Below, piece after piece: positions 1 to 7,473 of a stretch of DNA of 64,000 nucleotides. The stretch comes from Nocardioides sediminis (GTDB lineage: Bacteria > Actinomycetota > Actinomycetes > Propionibacteriales > Nocardioidaceae), in contig NZ_PZYZ01000005.1 in the NCBI RefSeq assembly GCF_003047295.1, positions 1-64,000 of the forward strand, written 5' to 3'. The position numbers and the translations under genes are program-made. Within the stretch, counting starts at the first letter, position 1. Each line of letters starts with the position of its first letter. The notes under the pieces are model-generated. The model had not been told where the DNA came from and ran no database searches. It saw only the letters and a program-made list of their open reading frames with translations.

Positions 1-77
1 GCGTGTGCGATCGGCGCACCACTACACACCAGGTTGAAGAACTCCTCCTCGGTCTCAAACGAGATCCACTTCGGCAT
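1..77 (-). CDS. Partial hypothetical protein, N-terminus only
   Basis: An open frame begins at an ATG at 77 and runs without a stop off the left edge (about 25 codons, starting MPKWISFETEEEFF). A purine-rich ribosome binding site (GAGGAG) lies 8 nt before the ATG, which supports this start. The visible part is acidic and contains no recognisable motif, so no function is proposed. Codon use is less GC-rich than in the neighbours. It is transcribed in the same direction as the mshA pair but is separated from it by over 100 bases and a small hairpin, so it probably has its own promoter. Confidence 0.45.
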   Translation of the reverse strand, partial: MPKWISFETEEEFFNLVCSGAPIAH

Positions 78-145
78 CCGCAACGCTCCTCAAAAATCAG
101 CGTTGCTTCGACCGATCGACTACGCCCGGCCAGCAAGCGCCAGAA

Positions 146-163
146 TCACCGCTGAAGCGGTGA
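146..163. terminator. Small hairpin after the ybjN-like gene
   Basis: A perfect 8-bp inverted repeat (TCACCGCT, GA loop, AGCGGTGA) lies 32 bases beyond the stop of the ybjN-like gene. There is no T-run, so it is at best a weak intrinsic terminator. Nothing else was recognised between 78 and 194. Confidence 0.35.
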
Positions 164-194
164 CTCCCGCGCGGCCGGCAACGGCTGACGGGCC

Positions 195-725
195 TCAGGC
201 GTCCGGGTGCTCGGGGTCGGTCCCGGCCTCGAGCCACCCGCGGAACGCCTCGAGGTTGCGGGTCGACTCGCCGCGCGAGAGCCGCCACTCCCACTCCTTG
301 CGGATCGAGCTGGCGAAGCCGAGCTCGAGGAGGGCGTTGAACGACTCGTCGGCGTTGGTCAGCACCGACCCGAGGATCCGGTCGAGCTCGTCGCCGTCGA
401 CCGCGGAGAGCGGGAGCCGGGCGTCGAGGTAGATGTCACCGGAGTGGTCGACGGCGAACGCCACGGCGTACATCCGCAGGTTGCGCTCGAGCAGCCAGCG
501 GTAGACGCGGGCGTGGTTCTCGTCGGGGTTGCGGCACACGAAGGCGTGCACGCCGAGCGCGTGCTCGCCGACGTCGAGGCGGACGGGGGTCTGCAGCTTC
601 TTCTCCCCCGGCAGGGTCAGCGAGAAGACTCCGGGCCGGTCCTCGACGAAGTCGATCCCGTTGGACCCGAGGTAGTCACGGACGGTGTCGGCCGTGTTGG
701 CAGGGGCACTCCCGGGACGACTCAC
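195..725 (-). CDS. YbjN domain-containing protein
   Basis: The 176-residue protein resembles the actinobacterial YbjN family (the Rv0487 type), a fold related to type III secretion chaperones whose biochemical role is unsettled. Typical features are the central stretch [20 protein letters not shown] and the closing acidic alpha/beta segment. It starts with GTG at 725, which overlaps the mshA stop codon (GTGA, 4 bases), so the two are almost certainly co-translated. The mshA-ybjN pairing is conserved in mycobacteria and relatives, which strengthens the family call. A role linked to mycothiol is only suggested by that synteny. Confidence 0.85.
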   Translation of the reverse strand: MSRPGSAPANTADTVRDYLGSNGIDFVEDRPGVFSLTLPGEKKLQTPVRLDVGEHALGVHAFVCRNPDENHARVYRWLLERNLRMYAVAFAVDHSGDIYLDARLPLSAVDGDELDRILGSVLTNADESFNALLELGFASSIRKEWEWRLSRGESTRNLEAFRGWLEAGTDPEHPDA

Positions 726-1984
726 ACCGACATCTCATCACGCATCAGCGTGCGCGCCTCGCGGTACGACGCCAGCGTGCGCTCCGCGGTGCGCTCCCAG
801 GAGAACTCGCGGGCCTGCTCGACCGCCCCGCGTCCGAGGCGCGCGGCGAGCTCGGGGTCGTCGATGAGCCGGCGCAGCGCGGCCGCCCAGTCGCGCGGGT
901 CGTGGCCGTCCACGAGCAGGCCGCTGCGACCGTCGGCGACGACGGTCGTCAGGCCGCCGACGGCGGCCGCCACCACGGGGGTGCCGGTCGCCTGGGCCTC
1001 GGCGGCGACGAGCCCGAAGGACTCGTTGTAGGACGGCACTGCGACGGCCGTCGACGCGGCGCACCAGCGGGCCAGCTCGTCCTGGGCCACCGGGGGGACG
1101 AAGCGGACCACGCCGTCCAGGTCGAGCTCGTGGGCGAGCTGGGCGAGCGACTCGGGGTGCTCGAGCCCGCTTCCCGAGGGGCCGCCGACGACGGGGACGA
1201 CCAGCCGCGAGCGCAGCGAGGGGTCCTCGTCCAGCAGCACCGAGACGGCGCGCAGCAGCACGTCGGGCGCCTTGAGGGGCTGGATGCGGCCGGCGAACAT
1301 CAGCACGGCGGCGTCCTCCGGGAGGTCGAGCGAACGGCGGGCCTCGAGGGTGTCCCGAGGCCGGAAGACGTCGAGGTCCACGCCGGGGTGGATCACCTCG
1401 ACGCGCGTGGGGTCGGCGTCGTAGAGGTTGACCAGCTGCTTGGCCTCGATGTCGGTGTTGGCGACCAGCAGGTCGGCCGCCTGCACGACCTGCTCCTCGC
1501 CGATGAGCCGGGCGGCCGGCTCGGGGGTGTCCCCCTCGGCGAGCGCGTCGTTCTTGACCTTGGCCATGGTGTGCATCGAGTGCACCAGCGGCACCTGCCA
1601 CCGGTCGCGGGCGAGCGCCCCGACCTGGCCCGAGAGCCAGTAGTGGGAGTGCACGACGTCGTAGTGGCCGAGCGGGTGGGCCGCCTCCGTGCGCAGCACC
1701 TCGCGGGCGAACGTGCACAGCTGGCCGGGCAGCTCGCCCTTGGTGAGGCCCTCGAAGGGCCCCGCGGCGACGTGGCGGACCAGCACGGCACCGTCGGTGC
1801 CGGGCACCTCGACCACGGGCGGCAGGGAGGAGGAGGTCGCCCGGGTGAAGACGTCGACCGCGATGCCCTGCTGCGCCAGCCGGCGGGAGAGCTCGATGAC
1901 GTAGACGTTCATGCCCCCCGCGTCACCCGTGCCGGGCTGGTCCAGCGGGGAGGTGTGCAGGCTGATCATGGCGACCCGGTCCAC
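722..1984 (-). CDS. mshA: D-inositol-3-phosphate glycosyltransferase MshA
   Basis: This is a family 4 glycosyltransferase (GT-B fold) of 420 residues that transfers GlcNAc from UDP-GlcNAc to 1D-myo-inositol 3-phosphate, the first step of mycothiol synthesis. The N-terminus ([22 protein letters not shown]) is diagnostic of MshA. The nucleotide-sugar-binding half carries the usual [18 protein letters not shown] motif near the C-terminus. The GTG start at 1984 follows a purine-rich GAGAGGA; an internal ATG five codons later is a possible alternative. It ends in a 4-base overlap with the downstream ybjN-like gene. Length fits the family. Confidence 0.95.
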   Translation of the reverse strand: MDRVAMISLHTSPLDQPGTGDAGGMNVYVIELSRRLAQQGIAVDVFTRATSSSLPPVVEVPGTDGAVLVRHVAAGPFEGLTKGELPGQLCTFAREVLRTEAAHPLGHYDVVHSHYWLSGQVGALARDRWQVPLVHSMHTMAKVKNDALAEGDTPEPAARLIGEEQVVQAADLLVANTDIEAKQLVNLYDADPTRVEVIHPGVDLDVFRPRDTLEARRSLDLPEDAAVLMFAGRIQPLKAPDVLLRAVSVLLDEDPSLRSRLVVPVVGGPSGSGLEHPESLAQLAHELDLDGVVRFVPPVAQDELARWCAASTAVAVPSYNESFGLVAAEAQATGTPVVAAAVGGLTTVVADGRSGLLVDGHDPRDWAAALRRLIDDPELAARLGRGAVEQAREFSWERTAERTLASYREARTLMRDEMSV

Positions 1985-2051
1985 GCAGGCGTCCTCTCGT
2001 CAGGGCGCCCCAGGAGAACGACGGAGGGGACGCCATCCGAGCACAACAAGC

Positions 2052-4598
2052 TCAGGGCGTCAGGGATTCCCGGCGCGGGTGCCGTGCCCGGTCCTCGCGC
2101 TGCCTCCAGGCCTGTCCGGTGCGTCGTACGACGCTCGCGGCCAGCACGCCGACCGCCAGCGACAGCAGCGTGGCGAGCAGGGGCCACTCGACCTCGAACC
2201 GGGGGTAGACGCGCCAGTGCAGGAGGTAGATCCACAGCGACGAGGCGGCGAGCGCGCCGACGACGGGCGCGACGACGGCCGGCAGGCGCACCTGCGGGAC
2301 CCAGGCCAGGGCGAGCAGCCCCAGGGCGACGTACAGGTGCCGGTCGAGCCCGCCCACGGAGAAGAAGCCGGGCACCAGCGCCACGGCCAGCGCGGAGACG
2401 ATCAGCCGCTGACCGGTCGTCCGGGCCTGCGACATCGCCCAGCCCAGGGTCAGCAGCCACAGCACGCCGTGGGCGCGGTGCACGTGGTCGCCCGGCATGC
2501 CGACGAGGTCGTAGCGGGTGGGCAGCAGGACCAGGGTGAGCACGACGGGGGTGCCGAACGGGTGTCGCCGGGTGGCCCGGTCGACGAACGGCAGCGCCAG
2601 CAGCCCCGCCAGTACCAGCACCGCCAGCGTCAGCGCCTCGATGAACCAGTAGCTCCACCGGGGTTCCGACCAGCTCCACTCGGTGAAGGCGGTCAGCAGC
2701 AGGGCCTGCTTCCAGGTGATGTCCCGGGAGAACGCCGCGACGGTCCCGATGACCAGCACCGAGGGGACCACGACGCGCGCCACCCCGCGCAGGATCGCGC
2801 GGGTCCGCTCCCGCCGGGAGCGGTCGCCGAGCTGGAAGCGGCCGAGGTTGAAGCCGACGATCGCCAGCAGGACGTGGGCGCCGCCGAGGAGGGTGAACAG
2901 GTTGGCGTGGGACCCGACGATGGTCACGATCGCCAGCGCCCGCAGCACCACGTTGGTCTCGACCAGCACGCCGCGACGGCGCCGGGACGGTACGGCGTCG
3001 GCGAGCGCGGTCGCAGGCATCGCGGGCCAGCCCTGCGGCAGGTGGCCGAGCAGCGCCTCGAGCCGCAGGGACACCTCCACGTAGGACAGGGAGTCCCCGC
3101 CCAGGGTCACGAAGGAGTCGGTGGGCCGGGCGTCGGGGCGACCCAGCAGGCTGCCGAGCAGGGCCGCCACGCAGTCCGCCGACACCGCGTCGGGCGTGGC
3201 GGGCGCCGGGGTCGGGGCGTCCGCGTCGCGGACGAGCGCCACCAGCGCGCGGTGGTCGACCTTGCCGTTGGCCAGCCGGGGCAGGTCGGGCAGCACCACG
3301 ACCTCCGCACCGGTCGGCGCGATCCCGGCGGCCTCCGCGGCAGCGTTGCGCACGACGACCTCGTCGACCGGGCGGGCGCCGTCCACGACGCCGACCACGA
3401 TCCGGTCCCCCGCGTCGGCGACGGCCGCGACCGTGCCGGAGAGGGCCAGCGAGCGCTCGACGCGGTCGAGGTCGATGCGCAGGCCGCAGACCTTGGCGGT
3501 GCGGCTGATGCGGCCGACGACCTCCCACAGCCCGTCGGACCGCTGCCGTCCGAGGTCGCCGGTGCGCAGGACCTCCACGGTCCGGCCGGCGGCGAGCTCC
3601 GCCGGCGACTCGGCGTACCCCATCATCACGTTGGGTCCGGAGAAGACCAGCTCGCCGACGCCCGGCTCGGCGTGGTCGACCGGCGCGAGCTCGAACGACG
3701 TGCCGGGCAGTGGCCGGCCGATCGACCCCGGCGCGACCGGGGCCAGGTCGGGCGGCAGGACGCTCATCCGGGCGGTGGCCTCGGTGGCGCCGTACATCAC
3801 GAAGAGGTCGAACCCGCGACGCTGGCCGAGCTCGGCGAAGGCCCGGACGCGGGTGGGGTCCATCCGGCCGCCGGCCTGGGTGAGCGCCCGCACGGACGGC
3901 ACGTCGCGGTCGGCGAAGCCGGCGCGCTCGAGCAGCTCGAAGGTGTGCGGCACCCCGGGGATGGTGGTCACGCCGTGCTCGCGGACCAGGTCCCAGAAGC
4001 ACTCGTCGACCACGGACAGCTCGGTGAGCAGCACCCCCGCGCCACGCAGCAGGTGGCTGTGGAGCACCGACAGGCCGTAGCAGTAGTGCAGTGGCAGGGT
4101 GGTGGCCGCGAGGTCGGTGTCGCGGATGCCCAGGGTCTCGGCGATCCCCGCGGCGTTGGCGAGCACGCCGTCACGGGCGAGGCGCACGAGCTTGGGCGAG
4201 CCCGTGGACCCGCTGGTCGACAGCAGCAGTGCGAGGTCGGGGTGCAGGTCGTGCCGGGACCCTTCCGAGCGCGGCTCGGGACCGTCTCGGCCGACGACGA
4301 CGTCGGGGGCGTAGGCCTCGGCCAGCCCCGGTGCGGCCGCCGGGGAGCTGACCAGGACGGCCTGGTCGGCGGCCAGCGCGGCGACGTACTCCACGACGGA
4401 GTCGACGTCGTTGCCCGGCGTGACCAGCACCAGCCGCCGGGCCCCCGCGAACGCCGCCGCTGCCCGCTCGACGCGGCGGGCCAGGTCGGCGTACGTGACG
4501 GTCTCCTCGGCGGTGACCAGGGCCCGGCGCTCGCCGAACGAGGCGAGGTGGGCGATCAGGGGCGCCAGGGTCGGGCGCACCTCCGGAGCGGTGGTCAC
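2052..4598 (-). CDS. Adenylation-carrier-acyltransferase fusion protein
   Basis: The 848-residue protein joins three modules. Residues about 1-455 form an AMP-forming adenylation domain with the P-loop LLLSTSGSTGSPK and a later YRTGD-equivalent LRTGDLG. Residues about 465-545 form a phosphopantetheine carrier with the serine in LGGDSLSYVE (near residue 503). Residues about 550-848 are a multi-spanning membrane domain resembling acyltransferase family 3 (R-x-IV-x-x-SHANLF near its start, about ten hydrophobic helices). Inferred logic: activate an acid or amino acid, load it on the carrier and transfer it to a membrane or exported acceptor. The substrate cannot be read from the sequence. The GTG start at 4598 lies 6 nt after a -10 box (TATCTT), indicating a leaderless mRNA, and an iron-box palindrome lies just upstream. 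Confidence 0.8.
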   Translation of the reverse strand: MTTAPEVRPTLAPLIAHLASFGERRALVTAEETVTYADLARRVERAAAAFAGARRLVLVTPGNDVDSVVEYVAALAADQAVLVSSPAAAPGLAEAYAPDVVVGRDGPEPRSEGSRHDLHPDLALLLSTSGSTGSPKLVRLARDGVLANAAGIAETLGIRDTDLAATTLPLHYCYGLSVLHSHLLRGAGVLLTELSVVDECFWDLVREHGVTTIPGVPHTFELLERAGFADRDVPSVRALTQAGGRMDPTRVRAFAELGQRRGFDLFVMYGATEATARMSVLPPDLAPVAPGSIGRPLPGTSFELAPVDHAEPGVGELVFSGPNVMMGYAESPAELAAGRTVEVLRTGDLGRQRSDGLWEVVGRISRTAKVCGLRIDLDRVERSLALSGTVAAVADAGDRIVVGVVDGARPVDEVVVRNAAAEAAGIAPTGAEVVVLPDLPRLANGKVDHRALVALVRDADAPTPAPATPDAVSADCVAALLGSLLGRPDARPTDSFVTLGGDSLSYVEVSLRLEALLGHLPQGWPAMPATALADAVPSRRRRGVLVETNVVLRALAIVTIVGSHANLFTLLGGAHVLLAIVGFNLGRFQLGDRSRRERTRAILRGVARVVVPSVLVIGTVAAFSRDITWKQALLLTAFTEWSWSEPRWSYWFIEALTLAVLVLAGLLALPFVDRATRRHPFGTPVVLTLVLLPTRYDLVGMPGDHVHRAHGVLWLLTLGWAMSQARTTGQRLIVSALAVALVPGFFSVGGLDRHLYVALGLLALAWVPQVRLPAVVAPVVGALAASSLWIYLLHWRVYPRFEVEWPLLATLLSLAVGVLAASVVRRTGQAWRQREDRARHPRRESLTP

Positions 4599-4604
4599 CC
4601 CACG

Positions 4605-4610
4605 AAGATA
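4605..4610 (-). promoter_or_regulatory. -10 box of the adenylation fusion gene
   Basis: On the minus strand TATCTT is followed by six bases and then the GTG start, the spacing seen at many leaderless genes in this window. No Shine-Dalgarno sequence precedes the start. Confidence 0.55.
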
Positions 4611-4612
4611 GA

Positions 4613-4627
4613 AGGTAAGCCTTACCT
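4613..4627. promoter_or_regulatory. Iron box (DtxR/IdeR/DmdR-type operator)
   Basis: The palindrome AGGTAAG-C-CTTACCT has perfect 7-bp arms and matches the core of the DtxR/IdeR/DmdR1 iron box (TTAGGTTAGGCTAACCTAA type). It occupies the spacer upstream of the -10 box at 4605-4610, where a bound repressor would block polymerase. Known family behaviour is repression with ferrous iron. The controlled gene is the adenylation-carrier-acyltransferase fusion; the other neighbour (RNase HI) ends here. Confidence 0.75.
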
Positions 4628-4644
4628 ACGCCAGTTGGTGTGGG

Positions 4645-5547
4645 TCACGCCTCACGGGTGCCCTGGTGGAAACGCTGCTGCCAGCCCCGCGGGGTCCGCA
4701 CCCACAGCGAGCTGCGCAGCACGCTGCCGTCGTCGGTGATGCTGCGCCACAGCAGCAGGATCGAGTCCGGGGAGAGCCGCTCGGCCGACACGACGTCGAG
4801 GCTGGTCTCCGTGCCGATCGGCCCCATCTCGGCGAGGAACTCCTCCCGCGTCCACAGTCGTCCGGACTGGCCGATCTCCTCCCAGTCGGGGTGGAGCGCG
4901 GCGGCCATCGCGCCGCGGTCGGAGCGCACCTCGTCGGTCAGCAGGGAGCGCTCGAGGGCGATCACCTGCTCCTCGTCGGAGAGCGCGGGCCCGTGGCTCG
5001 CCTCGTCGAGGTCGCTGAAGAGGTCGGGCTCCTCCTCGACCACCGTGGGGCCGGACTGCGGGACGCTGCGGTCCGAGGCGCCGGCGAAGCCAGGGCCCGG
5101 GTCGGGCACGTCCCCGGCCTGGTACGCCGCCGCGGCGGCGTTGGCGCGCCGGTCGGCGGCCTCGTTGAGGACGTGTCCGGAGTGGCCCTTGACCCACTCG
5201 AACTTCACCCGGCGGCCCTGCATCGCGGCGTCGAGGGCCTGGATGAGCTCGAGGTTCATGACGGGCTTGCCGTCGCCCTTCTTCCAGCCCTTGCGCTTCC
5301 AGCCCGCCATCCACTTGGTGATGGTGTTGATGACGTAGGTGCTGTCGCAGTAGACGTGCAGCTCGTCGTCCACGTGCGCGGTCTGCTGGAGCAGGTCCAG
5401 GACCGCCATCAGCTCGCCCATGTTGTTGGTGCCCCGGGCCCAGCCGCCGGAGGCCCAGCAGCCGTCGTCGACGTACCAGGCCCACCCTGCCGGGCCGGGG
5501 TTGCCGAGGGCCGAACCGTCTGCTGCCGCGATGATCACGGCGCTCAT
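4645..5547 (-). CDS. rnhA: Ribonuclease HI with C-terminal DUF4440-like domain
   Basis: Residues 1-145 are ribonuclease HI, which cleaves the RNA strand of RNA-DNA hybrids. Visible are the first catalytic Asp in AADGSALGNPGPAGW, the Glu in NNMGELMAVLDLL, the Asp in YCDSTYVINTI, and the WVKGHSGHVLNEAADRRAN segment with His and the final Asp. Residues about 185-300 form a second compact domain resembling DUF4440 (NTF2-like fold), with SDEEQVIALERSLL, HPDWEEIGQSGRLW and a closing WQQRFHQGT strand. The role of the second domain is unknown. The ATG at 5547 lies only 16 bases from the divergent SDR gene start. Confidence 0.9.
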   Translation of the reverse strand: MSAVIIAAADGSALGNPGPAGWAWYVDDGCWASGGWARGTNNMGELMAVLDLLQQTAHVDDELHVYCDSTYVINTITKWMAGWKRKGWKKGDGKPVMNLELIQALDAAMQGRRVKFEWVKGHSGHVLNEAADRRANAAAAAYQAGDVPDPGPGFAGASDRSVPQSGPTVVEEEPDLFSDLDEASHGPALSDEEQVIALERSLLTDEVRSDRGAMAAALHPDWEEIGQSGRLWTREEFLAEMGPIGTETSLDVVSAERLSPDSILLLWRSITDDGSVLRSSLWVRTPRGWQQRFHQGTREA

Positions 5548-5563
5548 CCTGCATCATGGCGCC

Positions 5564-6334
5564 ATGACCGAGACCCCCCGCTCGACCGACCAGCCGTCGC
5601 GCACCGCCGTCGTCACCGGAGCGTCCAGCGGCATCGGCGCCGCCACCGCGCGGGCCCTGGCCGCCGCCGGCTTCCACGTCGTGTGCGCCGCCCGTCGTAC
5701 CGACCGCATCGAGGCCCTCGCCGCCGAGATCGGCGGCCGCGCCGTGGCCTGCGACGTCACCGACGACGCCTCGGTGGCCGCGCTGGCCGAGGCCGTCGGG
5801 GACGAGCTGCACGTGCTGGTCAACAACGCGGGCGGTGCCTTCGGCTCCGACCCGGTCGAGTCCGCCGACGTCGAGCAGTGGCGGGCGATGTACGACGTCA
5901 ACGTGCTCGGCCTGATGCGAGTCACCCAGGCGCTGCTCCCCGCCCTGCGCGCCAGCGGCGACGGGATCGTCATCAACGTCGGCTCCACGGCGGGCCGGGT
6001 GACCTACGAGAAGGGGGGCGGCTACACCGCCGCCAAGCACGCCACCCGGGCGGTGACCCAGACGCTGCGCCTCGAGCTCGTCGGCGAGCCCATCCGCATC
6101 AGCGAGGTCGCGCCGGGCATGGTGCACACCGAGGAGTTCTCGCTGGTCCGCTTCGGCGGCGACCAGGCCGCGGCCGACGCGGTGTACGCCGGCGTGCCCG
6201 ACCCGCTGGTCGCCGAGGACGTCGCCGACGCGATCGCCTGGGTCGCGACCCGGCCCGCCCACGTCAACATCGACGAGCTCGTCATCAAGCCACGCGCGCA
6301 GGCCGCCCAGCACAAGGTCCACCGGGTCCGCTGA
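5564..6334 (+). CDS. Short-chain dehydrogenase/reductase
   Basis: This is a classical NAD(P)-dependent SDR of 256 residues. It has the cofactor motif TGASSGIG near residue 20, the NNAGG motif near 90, the catalytic Ser in NVGSTAG and the YTAAKHA active-site Tyr-Lys pair. The sequence most resembles the YdfG-like group that oxidises 3-hydroxy acids such as serine or 3-hydroxypropionate, but substrate specificity is not certain. The start at 5564 was chosen because it places the Rossmann motif at the usual distance and gives a gene divergent from rnhA. In-frame extension further upstream would run through rnhA. Confidence 0.85.
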   Translation: MTETPRSTDQPSRTAVVTGASSGIGAATARALAAAGFHVVCAARRTDRIEALAAEIGGRAVACDVTDDASVAALAEAVGDELHVLVNNAGGAFGSDPVESADVEQWRAMYDVNVLGLMRVTQALLPALRASGDGIVINVGSTAGRVTYEKGGGYTAAKHATRAVTQTLRLELVGEPIRISEVAPGMVHTEEFSLVRFGGDQAAADAVYAGVPDPLVAEDVADAIAWVATRPAHVNIDELVIKPRAQAAQHKVHRVR

Positions 6335-6407
6335 CCTCGGACGACGCGCCCGGTCCACGGGTCCGTCGGCCCCGGCGGCGGTCCGCCCGGCGTGCCAGAC
6401 TGCACCC

Positions 6408-7097
6408 GTGCAGACCATCGGACTCATCGGCGGCATGAGCTGGGAATCCAGCCTGGTGTACTACCGCGACCTCAACCTGGGGGTGCAGCAGCGCCTCGGC
6501 GGGCTCTCCTCCCCCAAGCTGGTGCTCAGCACCGTCGACTTCGCCGAGGTGACCCACCTCGAGGACGACGAGAAGTGGGACCAGATCGGCACCCTGCTCG
6601 CCGACGCCGCCGTCGGCGTCGAGCGGGCCGGCGCCGACTTCCTGATGTTGTGCACCACGACGTTCCACAAGGTCGCCGACCAGGTGGCCGCCGCGGTCGA
6701 CATCCCGCTGCTGCACCTGGCCGACGTCGTGTCCGACGCCTGCACGGCGGCCGGCATGGACAAGGTCGCCTTCATCGGCACCACGGTGGCGATGAACGAC
6801 CCGTTCTTCATCGGCCGGATCGCCGAGGGCGGCCCCGAGGTCATCGTCCCGGACGCCCAGCACCACGAGTGGCTCAACAGCGCGATCTACGGCGAGCTCG
6901 TCCACGGCCGCATCGTCGACCGCACCCGGCGCCGCGTGGTCGCGCTGATCGACGAGCTGTGGGACGCCGGCGCGGGCGGGGTGCTGCTCGGCTGCACCGA
7001 GCTCGAGCTGCTCATCAAGCAGGCCGACACCGAGCTGCCGGTCTTCCCCTGCACGACGCTGCACGTGCAGGCCGCGCTGGACCGCGCGCTGGCCTGA
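6408..7097 (+). CDS. Aspartate/glutamate-type amino acid racemase
   Basis: The 229-residue protein belongs to the Asp/Glu racemase superfamily and racemises amino acids without a cofactor using two cysteines. Both are visible: the first in LMLCTTTFHK (near residue 83) and the second in LLGCTELELL (near 195). The N-terminus IGLIGGMSWESS is typical of the broad-specificity YgeA-like group. Exact substrate is unknown. The GTG start at 6408 lies 6 nt after CAGACT, so the mRNA is probably leaderless. It converges on the M4 protease gene across a repeat-rich spacer. Confidence 0.85.
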   Translation: MQTIGLIGGMSWESSLVYYRDLNLGVQQRLGGLSSPKLVLSTVDFAEVTHLEDDEKWDQIGTLLADAAVGVERAGADFLMLCTTTFHKVADQVAAAVDIPLLHLADVVSDACTAAGMDKVAFIGTTVAMNDPFFIGRIAEGGPEVIVPDAQHHEWLNSAIYGELVHGRIVDRTRRRVVALIDELWDAGAGGVLLGCTELELLIKQADTELPVFPCTTLHVQAALDRALA

Positions 7098-7119
7098 CCT
7101 CCCCCCTTCCTGACACTTT

Positions 7120-7180
7120 GCGACCGCCGACCGGGCGCTTCCTGGCACTCGCGACCGCCGACCGGGCGGTTTCGTGCCAT
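7120..7180. repeat. Two tandem copies of a ~31-bp repeat (left cluster)
   Basis: Copies at 7120-7149 and 7151-7180 both begin GCGACCGCCGACCGGGCG and end in a TTCNTGGCA- or TTTCGTGCCA-like tail. Their shared core GCCGACCGGGCG is the reverse complement of the core of the three-copy cluster at 7378-7473. The clusters therefore face each other across the convergent spacer between the racemase and protease genes. Confidence 0.7.
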
Positions 7181-7210
7181 TGAAGGTGCAGGAAGCCACC
7201 CGGGCGTTGA

Positions 7211-7249
7211 GTGTGGTTTCGGTGTCAGCCTGTGGCACCAAAACCACAC
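7211..7249. repeat. 14-bp inverted repeat (hairpin)
   Basis: GTGTGGTTTCGGTG pairs with CACCAAAACCACAC (7236-7249) with one mismatch and an 11-base loop. It could form a hairpin in either transcript of the convergent pair. It has no coding content that I can support. Confidence 0.6.
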
Positions 7250-7268
7250 AGTCCGTGCGGCGCGTCCG

Positions 7269-7317
7269 AGATGGCGGCCTGACAGGTCCAGCGGGCGGAC
7301 CAGAGGGGCCGCCATCT
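7269..7317. repeat. Nested inverted repeat (11-bp outer, 5-bp inner stem)
   Basis: AGATGGCGGCC (7269-7279) is perfectly complementary to GGCCGCCATCT (7307-7317). An inner GGTCC/GGACC pair sits in the loop. The structure is stable on both strands and may act as a bidirectional terminator, although the T-run is short. Confidence 0.6.
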
Positions 7318-7377
7318 TGTGTTTGCGTCGACTGGGGGCCGACGCGTCGTGCCGTCGGCGGCCAGGAGGGCCCTGGT

Positions 7378-7473
7378 CAGCGGCACGGAAGCGCCCGGTC
7401 GGCGCCATCCAGCGGCACGGAAGTGCCCGGTCGGCGCTATCCAGCGGCACGAAAGCGCCCGGTCAGCGCTCCT
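7378..7473. repeat. Three tandem copies of a 32-bp repeat (right cluster)
   Basis: Copies start at 7378, 7410 and 7442 and share CAGCGGCACGGAAG-GCCCGGTC-GCGC with a few substitutions. The period is exactly 32 bases. The third copy contains the stop codon and first bases of the 3' end of the M4 protease gene. It is inverted relative to the copies at 7120-7180. No gene is supported between 7098 and 7462. Confidence 0.75.

Noticed and set aside
1911..4739. A 942-codon plus-strand frame over mshA and the adenylation fusion
   Set aside because: It is low complexity (Gln, Gly, Arg, His) and lies antisense to well-supported genes.
7098..7473. CRISPR array
   Set aside because: Repeats are only two and three direct copies, adjacent without unique spacers, and no cas gene is near.
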